Assembly (NCBI RefSeq): GCF_025698545.1 | Contig: NC_068571.1 | Location: 47,215,733-47,279,732, forward strand | DNA length: 64,000 nucleotides | Source: Gossypium raimondii | Taxonomy: Eukaryota; Streptophyta; Magnoliopsida; Malvales; Malvaceae | Direction: 5' to 3' | Shown: piece by piece, positions 42,318 through 54,523 of the stretch | Layout: the number at the start of each line of letters is the position of its first letter | How positions within the stretch are numbered: the stretch's first letter is position 1 | The notes under the pieces: model-generated | Told to the model about the DNA's origin: nothing | The model's input: the letters and a program-made list of their open reading frames with translations, nothing else | Database searches by the model: none | Translations under genes and position numbers: made by a program

Positions 42318-45300
42318 ATGGAACACAGCAATTGCAACTCAATCTCCTCCTCCGCCTCCGAATTACCGGAACCTGATATCCATATCCTTACCTCCGGCGG
42401 CTTCCGAATCCCCGCTCACTCCAGCATATTGGTAAATCACAAACTCTCTCTCAACTTGTTTTAAGAGCCTTTTATATTTGAAAGTTTTTTTTTTTATCTG
42501 ATTTTTTTTACAAAAAAAATTATATATTAGGCAATGGCGTCGCCGGTGCTGGAAAATATAATCGAACAACCACGTAAGCACCGGAGCTCTGAACGAGTCA
42601 TTCCGATTCTCGGAGTTCCATGCGACGCCGTTTCGGCTTTAGTTGATTATCTCTATTCTTCCAGGTTGGTTTCCTTTTAAACATTTGGTGGTGTTCCACA
42701 GTGTGGGTTTGTTCGATCATCTTCACCGTTCATTTCTTTCCTTGTTTTCCACGTGATATATAATCTAACGGTTAAAAATCACCTTTGAATCTAATTAGTA
42801 AAATTATACGTGCTTTATTTCATCCTTTTCTTTAAGACATTATTAAAATATTTTCCGTACACAAAGTAAAAAAAATTAAAACTAGGCTGTTTTTATCTTT
42901 TAAATAAAATTTGAATTCAAAGAGATATAAATTTTAAGCTGTAATTTTTTATTAAAATTTTATCTAACTTTATTGTTAAAAATAATCCACGCAGGTTAAC
43001 ATGAATTATACACTGTTTAATTATTTGTCAGTTATTTTAATTTTTAATAATAAAATAAATAAAATTTTAACAGAAAAATAAATTTACTTTTAATCTAATA
43101 TATAAAATTAATTTATTTGAGCTTTAACACATAATACTTTAGCTTTGATGATATTTTTACCTAAAATTTTATATATTATAAAATTATTTGTTCTAAGAAG
43201 GTTCCACGTGGCTACTTATGCTCGGCTATGGAATTTTCTAATATTTCTCCAAAATTTGAGGATGCGGTTTCGTTTACGTTTCAGGTTTTTAATTTTTTTA
43301 TTGCCGAAGTTGAATTGGCCGAATTGATTTCACTGATTTTTTATTTTTATTTTTTGCAATAGGTGCAAGGAAGAGGAAATTGCGAAATACGGGATTCATT
43401 TGCTAGTATTGTCGCACGTTTACTCGGTCCCACAGCTGAAACAGAGATGCAGCAAGGGAGTTAGTCAACGGTTGACGGCGGAGAACGCGGTGGACGTCCT
43501 CCAACTCGCTAGGCTCTGCGACGCTCCCGATCTTTACATCAAGTGCATGAAATACATCGCCGCCCATTTCAAGTCCGTCGAGCAAACCGAAGCTTGGAAT
43601 TTCATGCAGGACCATGATCCTTGGCTTGAACTCGAGATTCTCCAATTCATCGATGAAGATGAAAAGGTAAATCACTAAAAAAATCACCCAGAAATGTTAT
43701 TAAAGTCGATAATGATCGTCATTTTGTTATTTTGTTAAAATGGGTTTTGAGTTTTTAGTGCTCGACATAATTCCGCAGAGAAAAAGGAGAATGAGACGGC
43801 ACATGAAAGAACAGAACTTGTATTTACAGCTAAGCGAGGCAATGGTGTGTTTACAACACATATGCACGGAAGGGTGCACAATTGTGGGGCCGTACGACGT
43901 GAAACCGGCAAAGAAACCGAGTCCCTGCAACAAATACGCGACCTGCCATGGTGTTCAGCTGTTGATAAAGCATTTCGCTTTGTGCAAGACAAGGGTTAAT
44001 GGTGGAGGGTGCTCTCGCTGCAATCGAATGTGGCAGCTTCTTCGACTCCATTCTTCCATTTGTGATCAGCCAGACTCTTGCAGGGTTCCACTTTGCAGGT
44101 AAAAAATTTAATCTCGTCATCATTTGTTATTTCATAATTTATTTTATTGATAAGTCATTTGTCTTTGGTTGGTGAAATTAAAACTTCTTTTTTGAATTTC
44201 TAGAGGCCGCCTGCCTGGCTAGGGCCATGGCATTTTGCATGTGCCATATAAATTTGGTGGTTAGGTTGAATTAATTTATTTTTAGTATAATAATAAATTC
44301 AGCCCTCAATATTTATATTTTTTTATTATTTTAGTCATTATTTTTTAATCTAAATTTGGTCATTAACCTTTCAAAAAGGTTTAAATTTTTTTATCAAAAA
44401 TGTTGATTAAACCACTATTTTTTTAAATAATGTTGGCGTGGTACCCCGCGTGGTAATCCACATGCATTTTGTGTTGAGATAAGTCTTATATGTTGAGGGT
44501 CAAATTTAGCTATAAAAAATAAATTAAATTAACAAAATATGTAAACATGTAGGATTAAATTATTAGTGTATTTAAATTTTTTTTTTATATGTAAAATTTA
44601 CTTTTACTCATAACTTTTTTCAACCCTTAAATTATAGAAAAATGTGTTTAAACATGCTTAAACTCACATACTCTTAATTATTAATAATGTCAATTAAATT
44701 AAACTTCAATCGATCGGGTTAAATTAACTTACTGGGCAAGTTTTAAGATTCTACTTGTTCGATTACGTTTTGAAGTTTAGCATTTGCGTTTTGTTTTTGT
44801 TTTCTACTTGGCTTTTCATCCTCCATGAAAATGTGTTTATGGCCAACTCGGAGTTGGCTTGTCCCTATCACCTTTTTAATGCTTGCCTTTGATATTTATA
44901 ACTCAATTATAGCTTGATATTTTTTACAAATTTCAGGCACAAACAAAATATCCAATCCCCAAAAATTATGGCATTTAAGTTGCAAAATCTTGTGCTTGGT
45001 GACTAAAACTAGAGATTTTATTGCTAAGATGGGGATAGTACAATTTGTCAAAATCATACAACTGGCAAATATAATTATCTTTGAAAATGGTTATTGCCAA
45101 CTTCTTTTAATCTTGTCAGAAAAAAACAGTAGATAAGCCTCACCTAGTCACACCTTCATTTCATGCTTTTAACATCGAAAAATATCAACCTATGTTCTAT
45201 GGTGGGTCTTAAAAGATTCCATCTTTTTTGGTAGTCACCTTCATTTCATGCTCTAACATAAAAGAAAAAATATCAACCTACCTGCTATGGTGGGTCTTAA

Positions 45301-46085
45301 AAGGTTCCATTTCTTTTTACAACTCATACAGTATTGATAGGAGTACATCAAGTAAAAATTTTATGTAGTTGTTTATATTAGTAGTCATATTTTAAAAAAA
45401 ATAAGTAAATTAATCCCTGTATGTTTGATTAAAAAGTAAATTGATTTTTTTGTTAAAATTTCATTTTATATTATTAAAATTTGATCTCTATACATCAATA
45501 TGAGATGCGTGTGGCACAATACATGTTATTGCCTAATTTTTCTGCCAGCCATGTTAGTTTTTAAAAGTACAAATTGATGAAAATTTTAACATAAATAATT
45601 AATTTATTCTTTGATCTAACGTATAACGACTAATTTATCTATTTTTTATTAGAAGAGATACTTTTAATACAAGAGCCTTGATGATTTTTTTACCAAGTAC
45701 ATAAATATCACATACATGTGCTACTAACACGTAATTCCTACTGCTCAATTCCACAATGCAATTATGGGTGAATGCCCTAGACTAATAGGCCAAACAGTTC
45801 AAAAGGTCCCATCTTTTATCTTCACTTGCACACAGTATTACCATAAAAAAACCACCACTGATCACTTTGTAAAAACAATATATTGACAGGCAATTCAAAG
45901 TGAAAGCGCAACAACAAAAAATGGGTGATGATGCGAAGTGGAAGCTGCTAGTGAAGAAAGTTTTATCAGCAAAAGCTATATCTTCTATAGCTTTAGCTAC
46001 ACCCAAGAGAAAGAGAGAAGATGAGCTGAGGGAAACAATGGATACCCATCATCAGGTATTGAAAAACTTTAGATTTTTTCAGTAG
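42318..46085 (+). CDS. BTB/POZ and TAZ domain-containing protein (BT family), five exons
   Basis: The exons 42318-42431, 42531-42664, 43363-43666, 43779-44098 and 45890-46085 join in frame and encode 355 aa. BT proteins act as scaffolds: the BTB domain binds CUL3 E3 ligase and the TAZ zinc finger binds bromodomain and other nuclear proteins. In Arabidopsis they link light, sugar, nitrate and hormone signals. The BTB domain covers about residues 18-115 (DIHILTSGGFRIPAHSSIL, then LVDYLYSSRCKEEEIAKYG). A BACK-like helical part follows (DVLQLARLCDAPDLYIKCM). The TAZ domain covers about 205-300 with the His/Cys pattern CLQHICTEGC...CHGVQLLIKHFALCKTR, GGCSRCNRMWQLLRLHSSIC and SCRVPLC. The C terminus MGDDAKWKLLVKKVLSAKA is a conserved calmodulin-binding-type tail. 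The last 12 codons after THHQ may lie in an unspliced intron. MITE remnants sit in introns 2 and 4. Confidence 0.93.
42945..43163 (+). mobile_element. Worn family I MITE in intron 2 of the BTB/TAZ gene
   Basis: Contains TTTATTGTTAAAAATAATCC, CAGTTATTTTAATTTTTAATA, AATTTTAACAGAAAAATAAAT and the right end TTGATGATATTTTTACC, all recognisable pieces of the family I consensus. The left end is lost. Confidence 0.55.
44150..45330. repeat. Repeats in intron 4 of the BTB/TAZ gene
   Basis: 44280-44560 is a diverged copy of the family IV dispersed repeat (ATTCAGCCCTCAATATTTATA, AAATTTGGTCATTAACC). At 45150-45310 a segment of about 80 bp is duplicated in tandem: CACCTTCATTTCATGC, AAATATCAACCTA and CTATGGTGGGTCTTAAAAG each occur twice. 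Confidence 0.65.
45350..45695 (+). mobile_element. Family I MITE, diverged, in intron 4 of the BTB/TAZ gene
   Basis: Left end AGTAAAAATTTTATG, then AAAAAAATAAGTAAATTAATCCC, CACAATACATGTTATTGCC and TTCTTTGATCTAACGTATAACG. The right end is GAGCCTTGATGATTTTTTTACC. It ends about 195 bp before exon 5. Confidence 0.7.
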
Positions 46086-48467
46086 AAAAAAGGAGTTCAA
46101 AAATTCTTTGATTCACATATATATATCCCTATTGCCTTTTGTATATGGAAGTTGTTATGAGCCTATCATATCATCATCTCCTTGGTTTTAGGAGAGGTTT
46201 ATGGAGTAATCTTCTTATGATGGGTAGTATGAGAGGGTTGTAGTGATGTAAAAAAGTATTCGCATTTAATATCTATATTTTAATATATGTATTTGAATTT
46301 TAAATATAGAATGGATATTAAGTTTAGTTATGTGAAACCCAAAATACTTTTAATCATCTTTTCAATAGTTAGGCATGAGTTTATCTTCACATGTTATCAA
46401 AGGAAATTTTGACACCATCATTTTCAATGCTGAAAAGAAAGCCAGCAATCTCGAATCCAGAATTAATAATTTCATCACTTCTTTTTACTCCAATTCTAAT
46501 TCGAATAATATTTATTTAAATTTTAACTCAAGAATTTTAATAAAAATTGATTTTAAAGATTTTTATTGCGGTGAGAAAATCAAGTGTTTTTCGATATATA
46601 AGCAATGGAGAGCATTTGACTTTTATCATGAAAAAATGTGTTTTTCCATCCAACTTAAAAAAATCGAAAAAGAATATTGAATTAATAATATGGGTGATAA
46701 TTTTTTTTTAACAAATTGATGCACAATTAGTGTTTGACAAACACATTTTAAAGACATTGAAATCTAAAAGCCAGTTTCATGGGAAAAGTCAAGTAAGATG
46801 CTCTCATTTTGTCAACTGATGTAGGGTTAAAGAAATAGCATAAAAGCAAACCAAGAAATCCCATTGTCATCCTACTTGGCAATTTACTTTTCAATATACT
46901 TTTCCTGTTGTTTTTTTTTCCCTTCTTTTGCATTTTAAAATTGTGTGGGAATCTTCTTTTTCTTAACCTCCTTTTTAGATGTTTGGTTTTATTTTTTTTC
47001 CTTAAGTAAAAAAAGTGGGGTTTCAATTTGTAAGTATTAAGTTAGAAGAGGATTTAGATTTGAATTTTGAAGATAACAATGTTTAGAAAGATAATCATGA
47101 ATTTTGAGAGAAAAGAGGGCTGAAGCTAGAGGAAGGTAGACAAAAGCCTTGACCCCTTAAAAATGGAAATTTGCTCCTTTAGTCTCTTGAGTATTTACAA
47201 AATTTTAAGTTAATTTAATGATAAAATTATATTTCGATCCTTCTTAAATTTTAAAATTAAATTATGTCCTCTCCAAAAACAAAAAGTTCATAGTTTAATT
47301 CTTTGAAAATTGTAAAATTTTATATTAATGTGATGACGAAATTACATTTTAACTCTCTAAAAAATTTATACTTCAAATCTGATCCCTCCAAAAAATTTTC
47401 TAACTTCGCCCTTACTCAAAATGATTAATCTTCATATACCGTAAAATAGAGATGGAAATACCTTAATTTTACTCCAAAAATGGACCTTCATTTATGTAGA
47501 CCACATTAGGTTTTTTCCTTTTTCTTTTTTAGAATATGTAGACCATATTAATTAAAATTTGACCACACATTTACGATATCTTTTAACTTGTGAGAGTTGT
47601 TTCGTCAACAAAACCGTAAAATTCGATTTTCAAAAACTTACAATTTCTTACAAGTTGATTCGAGAAATAATACAAGGGTTGAAAGTTTAATAGGTAATGT
47701 AATCAATTTTGCACTGATTCAGTCATACTCATATTGATCGCAATAATTTATTTTATCTAATTTCAATTGCATATATTAACCGATGCATGAATAATATTGA
47801 AAACTTTTTACTGTTTATAGTAATAAATAGTAAAAACTTTAACTTTAACTTTAATCATTAAAATTTAAACTATGAAGTTTATCAAAGGAATTCTATATGT
47901 TTAAGAAGGAATAATTTTGTTGTTTAATATATGAGATGATTTTGTTGTTGTTGTTTATTTTAGATTTGATAAATGATGGATTTTATTTATAATGCTTATC
48001 GATCTGTAGTTTATATAATTGATGAAATTTTTATATTTTTTAATACAAGAAAACGTAAATTTAAGCGTCTTTGAAACGTGTTCATCCTCATTTTAAGAGT
48101 TTGTGAAAGATTATGGTTAATTCTAAGTATTATATCAAAAAATATATTTTTTAAATATCAATAAATTTAAAACAATATACCAAATCAAACTAATACCTAT
48201 ACATACCAAATTTAGCAAAAAACAATTTGCTCACCAATATGGTATTAACCATCTTACTAACATAGCATGTGAAACATGACAATATAGAACAAATAAACCT
48301 CATGTGTTTTTTTTTTTTTAAACCAAGTAAATCTTACAATCATGTATGTATATTGCGATTATTTCAATGTGTTAATTGTTTTAGTCATGTTAATTTAAAA
48401 TGATCAAATGCAAATATAATATTAGGATAGGTTTTTCTATAATATTTATGTGTCCAAATTAAATTTA
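46086..48467. other. 3' flank of the BTB/TAZ gene and intergenic DNA
   Basis: 46086-46250 is the probable 3' untranslated region. 46375-46680 is an open frame of 101 codons, Asn/Ser/Ile-rich and without a recognised domain, so it is not called. 47130-47420 has the wording of another common dispersed repeat (TTGACCCCTTAAAAATGG...AACTTCGCCC). The rest is AT-rich. Confidence 0.4.
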
Positions 48468-48610
48468 GGGTGAGTTTGGATGGGCGGTGCGTTTTCTTGC
48501 GATTAGTAAAATAGTGGTGGCTGTGAGATTAGATATTGTAGCGATACTGTAGCGTGAGACAAAAAATAAAATAAACACACTGCATCGCACCCCACCGCCC
48601 ATCCCAACCC
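48468..48610. mobile_element. Small MITE with TTA target duplication (PIF/Harbinger-like), copy 1
   Basis: The 143-bp element starts GGGTGAGTTTGGATGGGCGG and ends CCGCCCATCCCAACCC, inverted complements. It is flanked by TTA at 48465-48467 and 48611-48613. The middle holds GTAGCGATACTGTAGCGTGAG. A 3-bp TTA/TAA duplication is the PIF/Harbinger habit. Confidence 0.75.
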
Positions 48611-48680
48611 TTAGTCCAAATGTTCACACGTTTCACAGTTTAAAATATTTTTTTTAAAAATTATAATTTTATTATTTAGG

Positions 48681-49247
48681 GGTAAGCTACGTTCAATGTC
48701 GCTAAATTATTATTTAGTTTATTTTTTGGTCACCTAACTTCAAAAAGTTATAAAATGTTTTTTAAAAAAATTATAATTTTATTATTTAGGGGTAAAGCTA
48801 CGTTCAATGTCCGAAAGTTTTTTTTTAAGTCACTTGATTGTTAAGTTTTTTTTTTAAGTCCGGTTAAAAAGTTCCAAGCAACGATTCAATGATCATTATG
48901 GTGGATTAGTACCCATCAATGAGTAGAATAACATACTTTAGGTCCAAGTCGATCTGACAGTCAATATTAGAGATCGGAGAATAAAGCGGTTTGGATTTTA
49001 GTTTGCAAATTCATGAAGTTCAAAGTTGTTTTACAAAAAAAAGTGGACTGTAAAATAGAAGAGGAACGAGAGCTTTCGATTGATGTAGGTGGTGCAAACG
49101 GAGAAGGCCATACATCAACGATTTTAACAGTTCGGTGACTTAAATGAAAACTTTGAACAAATCAATCACCATTTTATAACTTTTTGAAGTTAAGTGACTA
49201 AAATATAAACTTACTAATAATTTAATGACCTTAAGTGTAATTTATCC
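48681..49247 (+). mobile_element. Foldback MITE, family II copy d (most complete)
   Basis: Left end GGTAAGCTACGTTCAATGTC and GCTAAATTATT, right end AATAATTTAATGACCTTAAG and TGTAATTTATCC: inverted counterparts. The core has AAGTTCCAAGCAACGATTC, GTGGATTAGTACCCATC, GTAGAATAACATACTTTAGG and GGAGAATAAAGCGGTTTGG. The first about 110 bp (ATTATTTAGGGGTAA...CAATGTC) is repeated in direct order at about 48780-48812, a local duplication of the end. Confidence 0.7.
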
Positions 49248-51251
49248 TATTTAAAATATGGTCTGAACTAAAGTAGTGGTCAGCTAATGATTAAGATGTT
49301 GGGTGTCCCCTTGAATGATGATAATGCTGGACACTATTCCACAAGGTTGGGGTTTATTTAGGCAAATATGCCAATGGCTAAATCAACGGCGATCCAATTT
49401 ACTTTGTTGCATTTGTGGGCGACATTTTTTAGATTTTAATCATTGGATGAACCCTAATGTAATTTATCTTATTTTATAAATAAAATTAATAAATTGCACA
49501 AATCTAGCTGTGAATGTAAAAAAGAAAAAGTTAATCCAACTTTTTAGCCATAATGTTAAATTTAATTTTTAACAATTACATCTTTTATCACTTTGATTTT
49601 TATTTTTTGAGTTAAATTTGACCATTAACATTTCAAAAAAGAGTCAAAATATTTTTTTAAACGGAAATGTTAACTAAAATATTAAGTTTTTAGCGATGTT
49701 GGCATGGCAACCATTGTGGCAGTCTATATATACTTCATGCTCACGTATTACTATTTATCTTATATGACTTGTCAACAAATAATTTAAAAATTATAAAAAA
49801 TTCAAAATTCAAAAGAATTATAAAAGAGTTCATAAAGTTCAAAAAAAAAAATAGAATGGACTATATGTGGATTGTCATTCAAAAGCCATCAGCAACTGCA
49901 TCTTGTCACATGTCCACTATTCTTGTATCGGTGTTGATTGCCGAAATGCAAAAACGGTTCCAATACCAAGTTTCATACCAAAAGGCATGAGTGACTAAAT
50001 AAATTGTCAGGATGCTTTGTACAACGAACTCACTTTTCTTAAATTGATAAATAAAGGAGCCTTATCCTATTTCTATAAATATTTTTTATATATTATTTGA
50101 ATAAAAAAACCAAAAAACCCCTAGTTTGAAGTATTTATGGCAAGCTTCCATTTATTTTCAGATATTTTTACTTTTATTTTGTAAAATTATTCAACATTAA
50201 TAACAAATTGGAATCATAAATAATTTAGTAAAGAGTAATAAATAATTTAACTACTAATTCCGGATATGTCATGTTAAGAGAGGTGTAATTATCGTAAAAA
50301 TAAGATAACTATGAAAGTATATTAAATTATTTTTATATAATATATTATTAAATTAATCAATATATATAGTCATAAGTTATATTTTATAATTTTAAATTAT
50401 TTGCCAAACTTTTAGTGATTTTCCAACATTTATAATTATATATACAAAATATTTTTAATACAATTATTTAAAATACATCTAGGAACAAAATGTTTAGATG
50501 AAGACAATATAATATATATATAAGATTGTTTTTAAATTGTAACTTCATAAGTCTAAAAACGAGTTTCGATCAATCATTTATAAATATGAACGAATCTGAA
50601 TAAAATTTGATTTTCATATTTTAGGTTAGGTCGACTTGGTCAAACATAGACCGTGTTAGCATCATACAACAACCTATGCAAATATATATGATATTGGTGA
50701 AATACATTTCAAATATAAAACTAAAAATCTAAAAAATTAATGATATTTAAAATAATTTATTTATTTTATAATACTAAAAAATTTCACACTCAAAATGTGG
50801 GTTGAAAATAAAAATTCACACTAATTTTCTGTAATACACGAATTAATTATATCTATTCATTAAATTATACTTCCTTATAAAGCTTTTTAGAAAAATGGTA
50901 AGAATATAAATTATGTTTTTATATATTTTATTCGTAACTTTGAAAAATATCATTTTAACAAAAAAACTCGATTTTAATTTTTTCATTTTAAAAACATAAT
51001 ATTGGTTATATTTTTAGAAATTAGTTAAATTTGATATAAATATATTTCTTTATTTTTAATGTTATAAAATTTATAAAAATTATAAAATGACCTAAATATG
51101 AAATGTTAATATGCGAATCACAAAAACAGAAATTAAACCCCACGAAAAATTTGCATGCTCAACTTTTCTCTGGGATCATTGTAGTTTTTTTTTTTAATCA
51201 TTTAATTAAATGTAAAACTTGATTTTAAATTAAGTTTGTTCAGATTATTTA
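49248..51251. other. Intergenic; family IV repeat at about 49490-49830
   Basis: 49265-49460 is a less AT-rich stretch (GTGGTCAGCTAATGATTAAG, GTTGGGTGTCCCCTTG) that could be a worn SINE but shows no clear B box. 49490-49830 matches the family IV repeat. The open stretch 49769-49990 covers the end of that repeat. The rest is AT-rich with no gene. Confidence 0.4.
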
Positions 51252-51358
51252 GGGTGGGTTTGGATGGGTGGTGCGTTTACATATGGGTAGTGTAAAAACA
51301 ATGGTAGCGTAAGACAAAAAGTAAGTTAAACGTACCCCACCGCCATCCAAACTTATCT
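51252..51358. mobile_element. Small MITE with TTA target duplication, copy 2
   Basis: The 107-bp element starts GGGTGGGTTTGGATGGGTGG and ends CCATCCAAACTTATCT, with TTA at 51249-51251 and 51359-51361. It shares GTGCGTTTAC, GTAGCGT and AAGACAAAAAGTAA with copy 1 but lacks about 36 bp of its middle. Confidence 0.75.
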
Positions 51359-51361
51359 TTA

Positions 51362-52689
51362 GTCCAATTACAACTTAACTTACATCTAAAATGAAAATGT
51401 AAATTTTTAATGAAATCAAAACGCGAAAAAACCCAAGTAAATATAATCAAATTTTCTTATTTGGAAAGATTTGACAATATATTATCTCATATATTACTTG
51501 GTATATTATTTCAAATTCAATTTTTTAGATGTAATATTTGTATTTAAAATCTTCTTAAATATTTAAAAAATTAATATTTAATGTGAGATCTTATTATAAC
51601 GGGTTTAGTGAGATCCTTTTAAATCAATACTTGTGGTTAAAAGATAGAAATAAGGAGGCTGTAGTCGTTTGATTAAGCCACGTAAGAAGTAAAAAGCGTG
51701 TAATTATTAAATACGTTGTTTTTCTCTAAAATTAATTTCTCTTATTTAATGTCTAAAATTGATTAAATTTATTAAATATAAAATCACATTTCTAAATTAA
51801 AATATGACGTAACATAATCAAACGGCGATATATATATATTTTTTCGATTTAAAAGTACGCAATATTTACCTAAAAATGATATCAATGTTGAGACAGGTCA
51901 TTGAAAGTCCAAAATTGGGCTAAACAACAACTTTGAAATTGTCCCTTCACACCTTAGGCCTAAACTTAAACAACTGTCCAAAGCCCATCATGTCACAAAA
52001 TAAAATATCAAATAAAATCACGTGAATGGGTGGCAGTTGAAAAATATCTTTCTATCAGTGCCAGAGGTGAATAATTCATTAATTAAATAAAAGCTTAAAT
52101 TCTTCCTTTACTACACTTGTACTTTCGATTCCTCTACTTTAATTTAGTTATATATTTTTAAAATTTTAAAATTTTAGTCCTCGCATTTAAATTTATTAAG
52201 TTTTTTATTTTTAAATTTTGATACGGTAAATATATTATCATATATTTAATGTCATGTCAGTTTTTTTATTTTTACATATTATTTATTAAAATTTCAATTA
52301 ATAAATTAATAACTATTATTTTCGCTCAAGACTAATATTTTTAATGTTCGAAAAGTACAAAGACTTAAAATTATTCAATTAGGGATTATAGATTAAAACT
52401 ACAATTAATAATTGAATTTAACCAAACAATTTTAATTGTTACTATTTGACTCATGACTAAAATTTTAAAATTATTTGAAAAGTACAATGACCAAAATTGA
52501 TTGATTCGAAAAGTATAGAAACTAAAATTAATCGAATCAAAGTACAGAGACTAAATTCATAATTTTGTAAAGTATAGAGATTAACATCATAATTTTTGGT
52601 GCAGTGACAAAACACTTTACATTCTCAATGGAATATAAAAGTTTAAACATTAAAGATATATTATTAAAATGATAGTTATGAACCCGAAT
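51362..52689. other. Intergenic, nothing recognised
   Basis: AT-rich. Around 52100-52620 the words TACAGAGACTAAA / AAGTATAGAGA / ACTAAAATT recur, the style of another foldback family, but paired ends were not resolved. Confidence 0.4.
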
Positions 52690-53155
52690 ACCAATAATAA
52701 AACGGGCTTTTATTTAAGTCATTGGCCTATTTAAAAGCTACAATTTAGTCACTAACTTATTTAAAAGTTTTATTTGAGTCAATGGTTGTTAAGGTTTTTT
52801 TTTAAGAAAGTTTCGCAAACGAGTTTCAAGTGACGATTCGACGATTAATATAGTGGATCAGTATCAATCGGTAAGTAGAAAAACATACTTTAATACAAGT
52901 CGATCTAACAATCAGTGTCTGAAATCAGAAAAAAAAAATTTAAATTTTGATTTGTAGATTCGTAATGTCGAAAATTATTTTATGAAAAACAAAATCGAAC
53001 TATAGAAAAGAAGAAGAAAGAAAAACTTTTGATTAATACAAACAATACGAATAAAAAATAATATAACATCAATTTGAACAATTTAATGACTTTGAAATTT
53101 TTTTTAAAGTAATTTAATAAATAAAACGAATCTTTATTTATGATTTAATAGTTAT
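52690..53155 (+). mobile_element. Foldback MITE, family II copy e
   Basis: Carries the family core GAGTTTCAAGTGACGATTCG, AGTGGATCAGTATCAATCGG and GTAGAAAAACATACTTTAAT, with AATTTAATGACTTTGAAATTT on the right. The arms are worn and both ends approximate. Confidence 0.65.
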
Positions 53156-53199
53156 ATATACATAACCTTGGCTTATTGATATTTGGCTTTGGAATTGAA

Positions 53200-53360
53200 G
53201 CCATGGGGGGGTGGGGGTGTCAGAACCCTAAGGACCCAACGGGCAGGGCAGGGCAGGGCAGTCAGGGGGTAGCGCCGCTAACCTACTCCGCCTCTCACAC
53301 GCTATTCAATAAATACAGTTGGGAGCAGCGGCGCAGCGCTACCTTCCCACTCATCTCACC
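53200..53360 (+). other. GC-rich island with a four-tract G-quadruplex motif
   Basis: After a G7-T-G5 run (53203-53218) comes CCCTAAGGACCCAAC. Then GGGCA is repeated four times, with GGG at 53241, 53246, 53251 and 53256 and two-base CA loops, and G5 follows at 53265-53269. TAGCGCCGCTA follows at once (53270-53280), and AGCAGCGGCGCAGCGCTA lies at about 53323-53340. The open frame across it (53176-53397) has no recognisable domain. It stands out against AT-rich flanks on both sides. Confidence 0.7.
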
Positions 53361-53399
53361 TTCGTTATTTCATAATTTCTCATTTATTTCACACTGATA

Positions 53400-54523
53400 T
53401 GAATATCCGTCAACAATCTGAAAATCGGTTGTCATATTCACTTCAGTTTTATTATTTGTACTTTAATTTTGGTTTGAGTAATGCTAGTTATCTTTAATTG
53501 AGAAATTTATAAAATAATCACTTAATTTTTAATTATTAAAGTTTAAAAGATTTTATGTAATCATGAACGTTATTAAAACTTAATATTTTAATTTAAACCT
53601 TAACAAAATGTCATACTAATAATAAAATTTATTATTTATAAAATAAAAGGAAAAAGTTTTTTAATTATTTATAAAATTAGTATTTTAATAAATAAATTTT
53701 ATGTCATTTTTTAAAATTTTATGTATTTTATCAAAAACAAACTTTTTTTTGTTTTTAAAGTTTTTACATTTTACATTTTGAATCTTTAATAAATAAGACT
53801 AAATTGATAAAATGTGTAAAGTTGAGAGTTAAATTTATTGAATTTTTAAAATTAAAACAAAATTGATAGAATCAGTAAACATTGGAGAGTTAAACTTATT
53901 ATTATCCCAATAAAAATAGGTCATTGATGAATAAATAACCAAAAATATTAAATTTCGATAACGTTAATAATTAAAATATAAAATTTTAAATTCGAGTGAC
54001 CAATCTAATAATTACATAACTATTTTTATAGTTTAGCCTTTGATGTTGGATTCAACTAAACAAGATTGAGGTCCTAACTATTTTATTTTATTTGGTTAAG
54101 TTTGTAATGTGCTTGACTCAGGTTGGTAAATCAAAAATTGTTATTTATTTAATATTTCATAATTCCAAATTTTAAAATATTTATATATTTTTATATCTAA
54201 ATTCTAATTTATAAATAGTGGTATACTTTTAAAAAGTAATTTTAAGTTGGAATTTGATTTTATTGATAGCTCGAGCTTGGCTCGAAATTGTCGAATCAAG
54301 TTCGAGCCTTTTCAAGTTTAATTCAAGTAATTTATGAGTACAAATGTCTCGATTACACCATTAGGAACAGGGGAAAACTTGACTTTGCGATCTCACTAAA
54401 AGAGAAGTGTGCATCACTTGAACATCCCTTCACACCAAGTGAGCCCACGCGAATATTAAAAAAATATATGGAGAAGAATTATTGACGACACTTATCAATC
54501 CATCGCATCTCTACCTGACAATT
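53400..54523. other. AT-rich intergenic; left limit of the CACTA element not resolved
   Basis: No gene. A CACTA pentamer occurs at 54394 (TCTCACTAAAAGAGAAGTG), about 130 bp before the first GCGGCG hairpin, and could be the worn terminal repeat. Nothing else confirms it. Confidence 0.35.

Noticed and set aside
43403..44123. Several minus-strand open frames opposite the BTB/TAZ exons
   Set aside because: Shadows of true exons, which have family motifs and consistent splice sites on the plus strand.
46375..46680. 101-codon frame after the BTB/TAZ gene
   Set aside because: Low-complexity Asn/Ser/Ile/Lys-rich translation of AT-rich DNA without a family motif.
53176..53397. 73-codon frame across the GC-rich island as a gene
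   Set aside because: The composition is driven by G-runs and GGGCA repeats; no homologous motif.
54394..54410. CACTA pentamer as the proven 5' end of the transposon
   Set aside because: A five-base match is expected by chance in this length; no matching 3' end or 3-bp duplication can be checked in the window.
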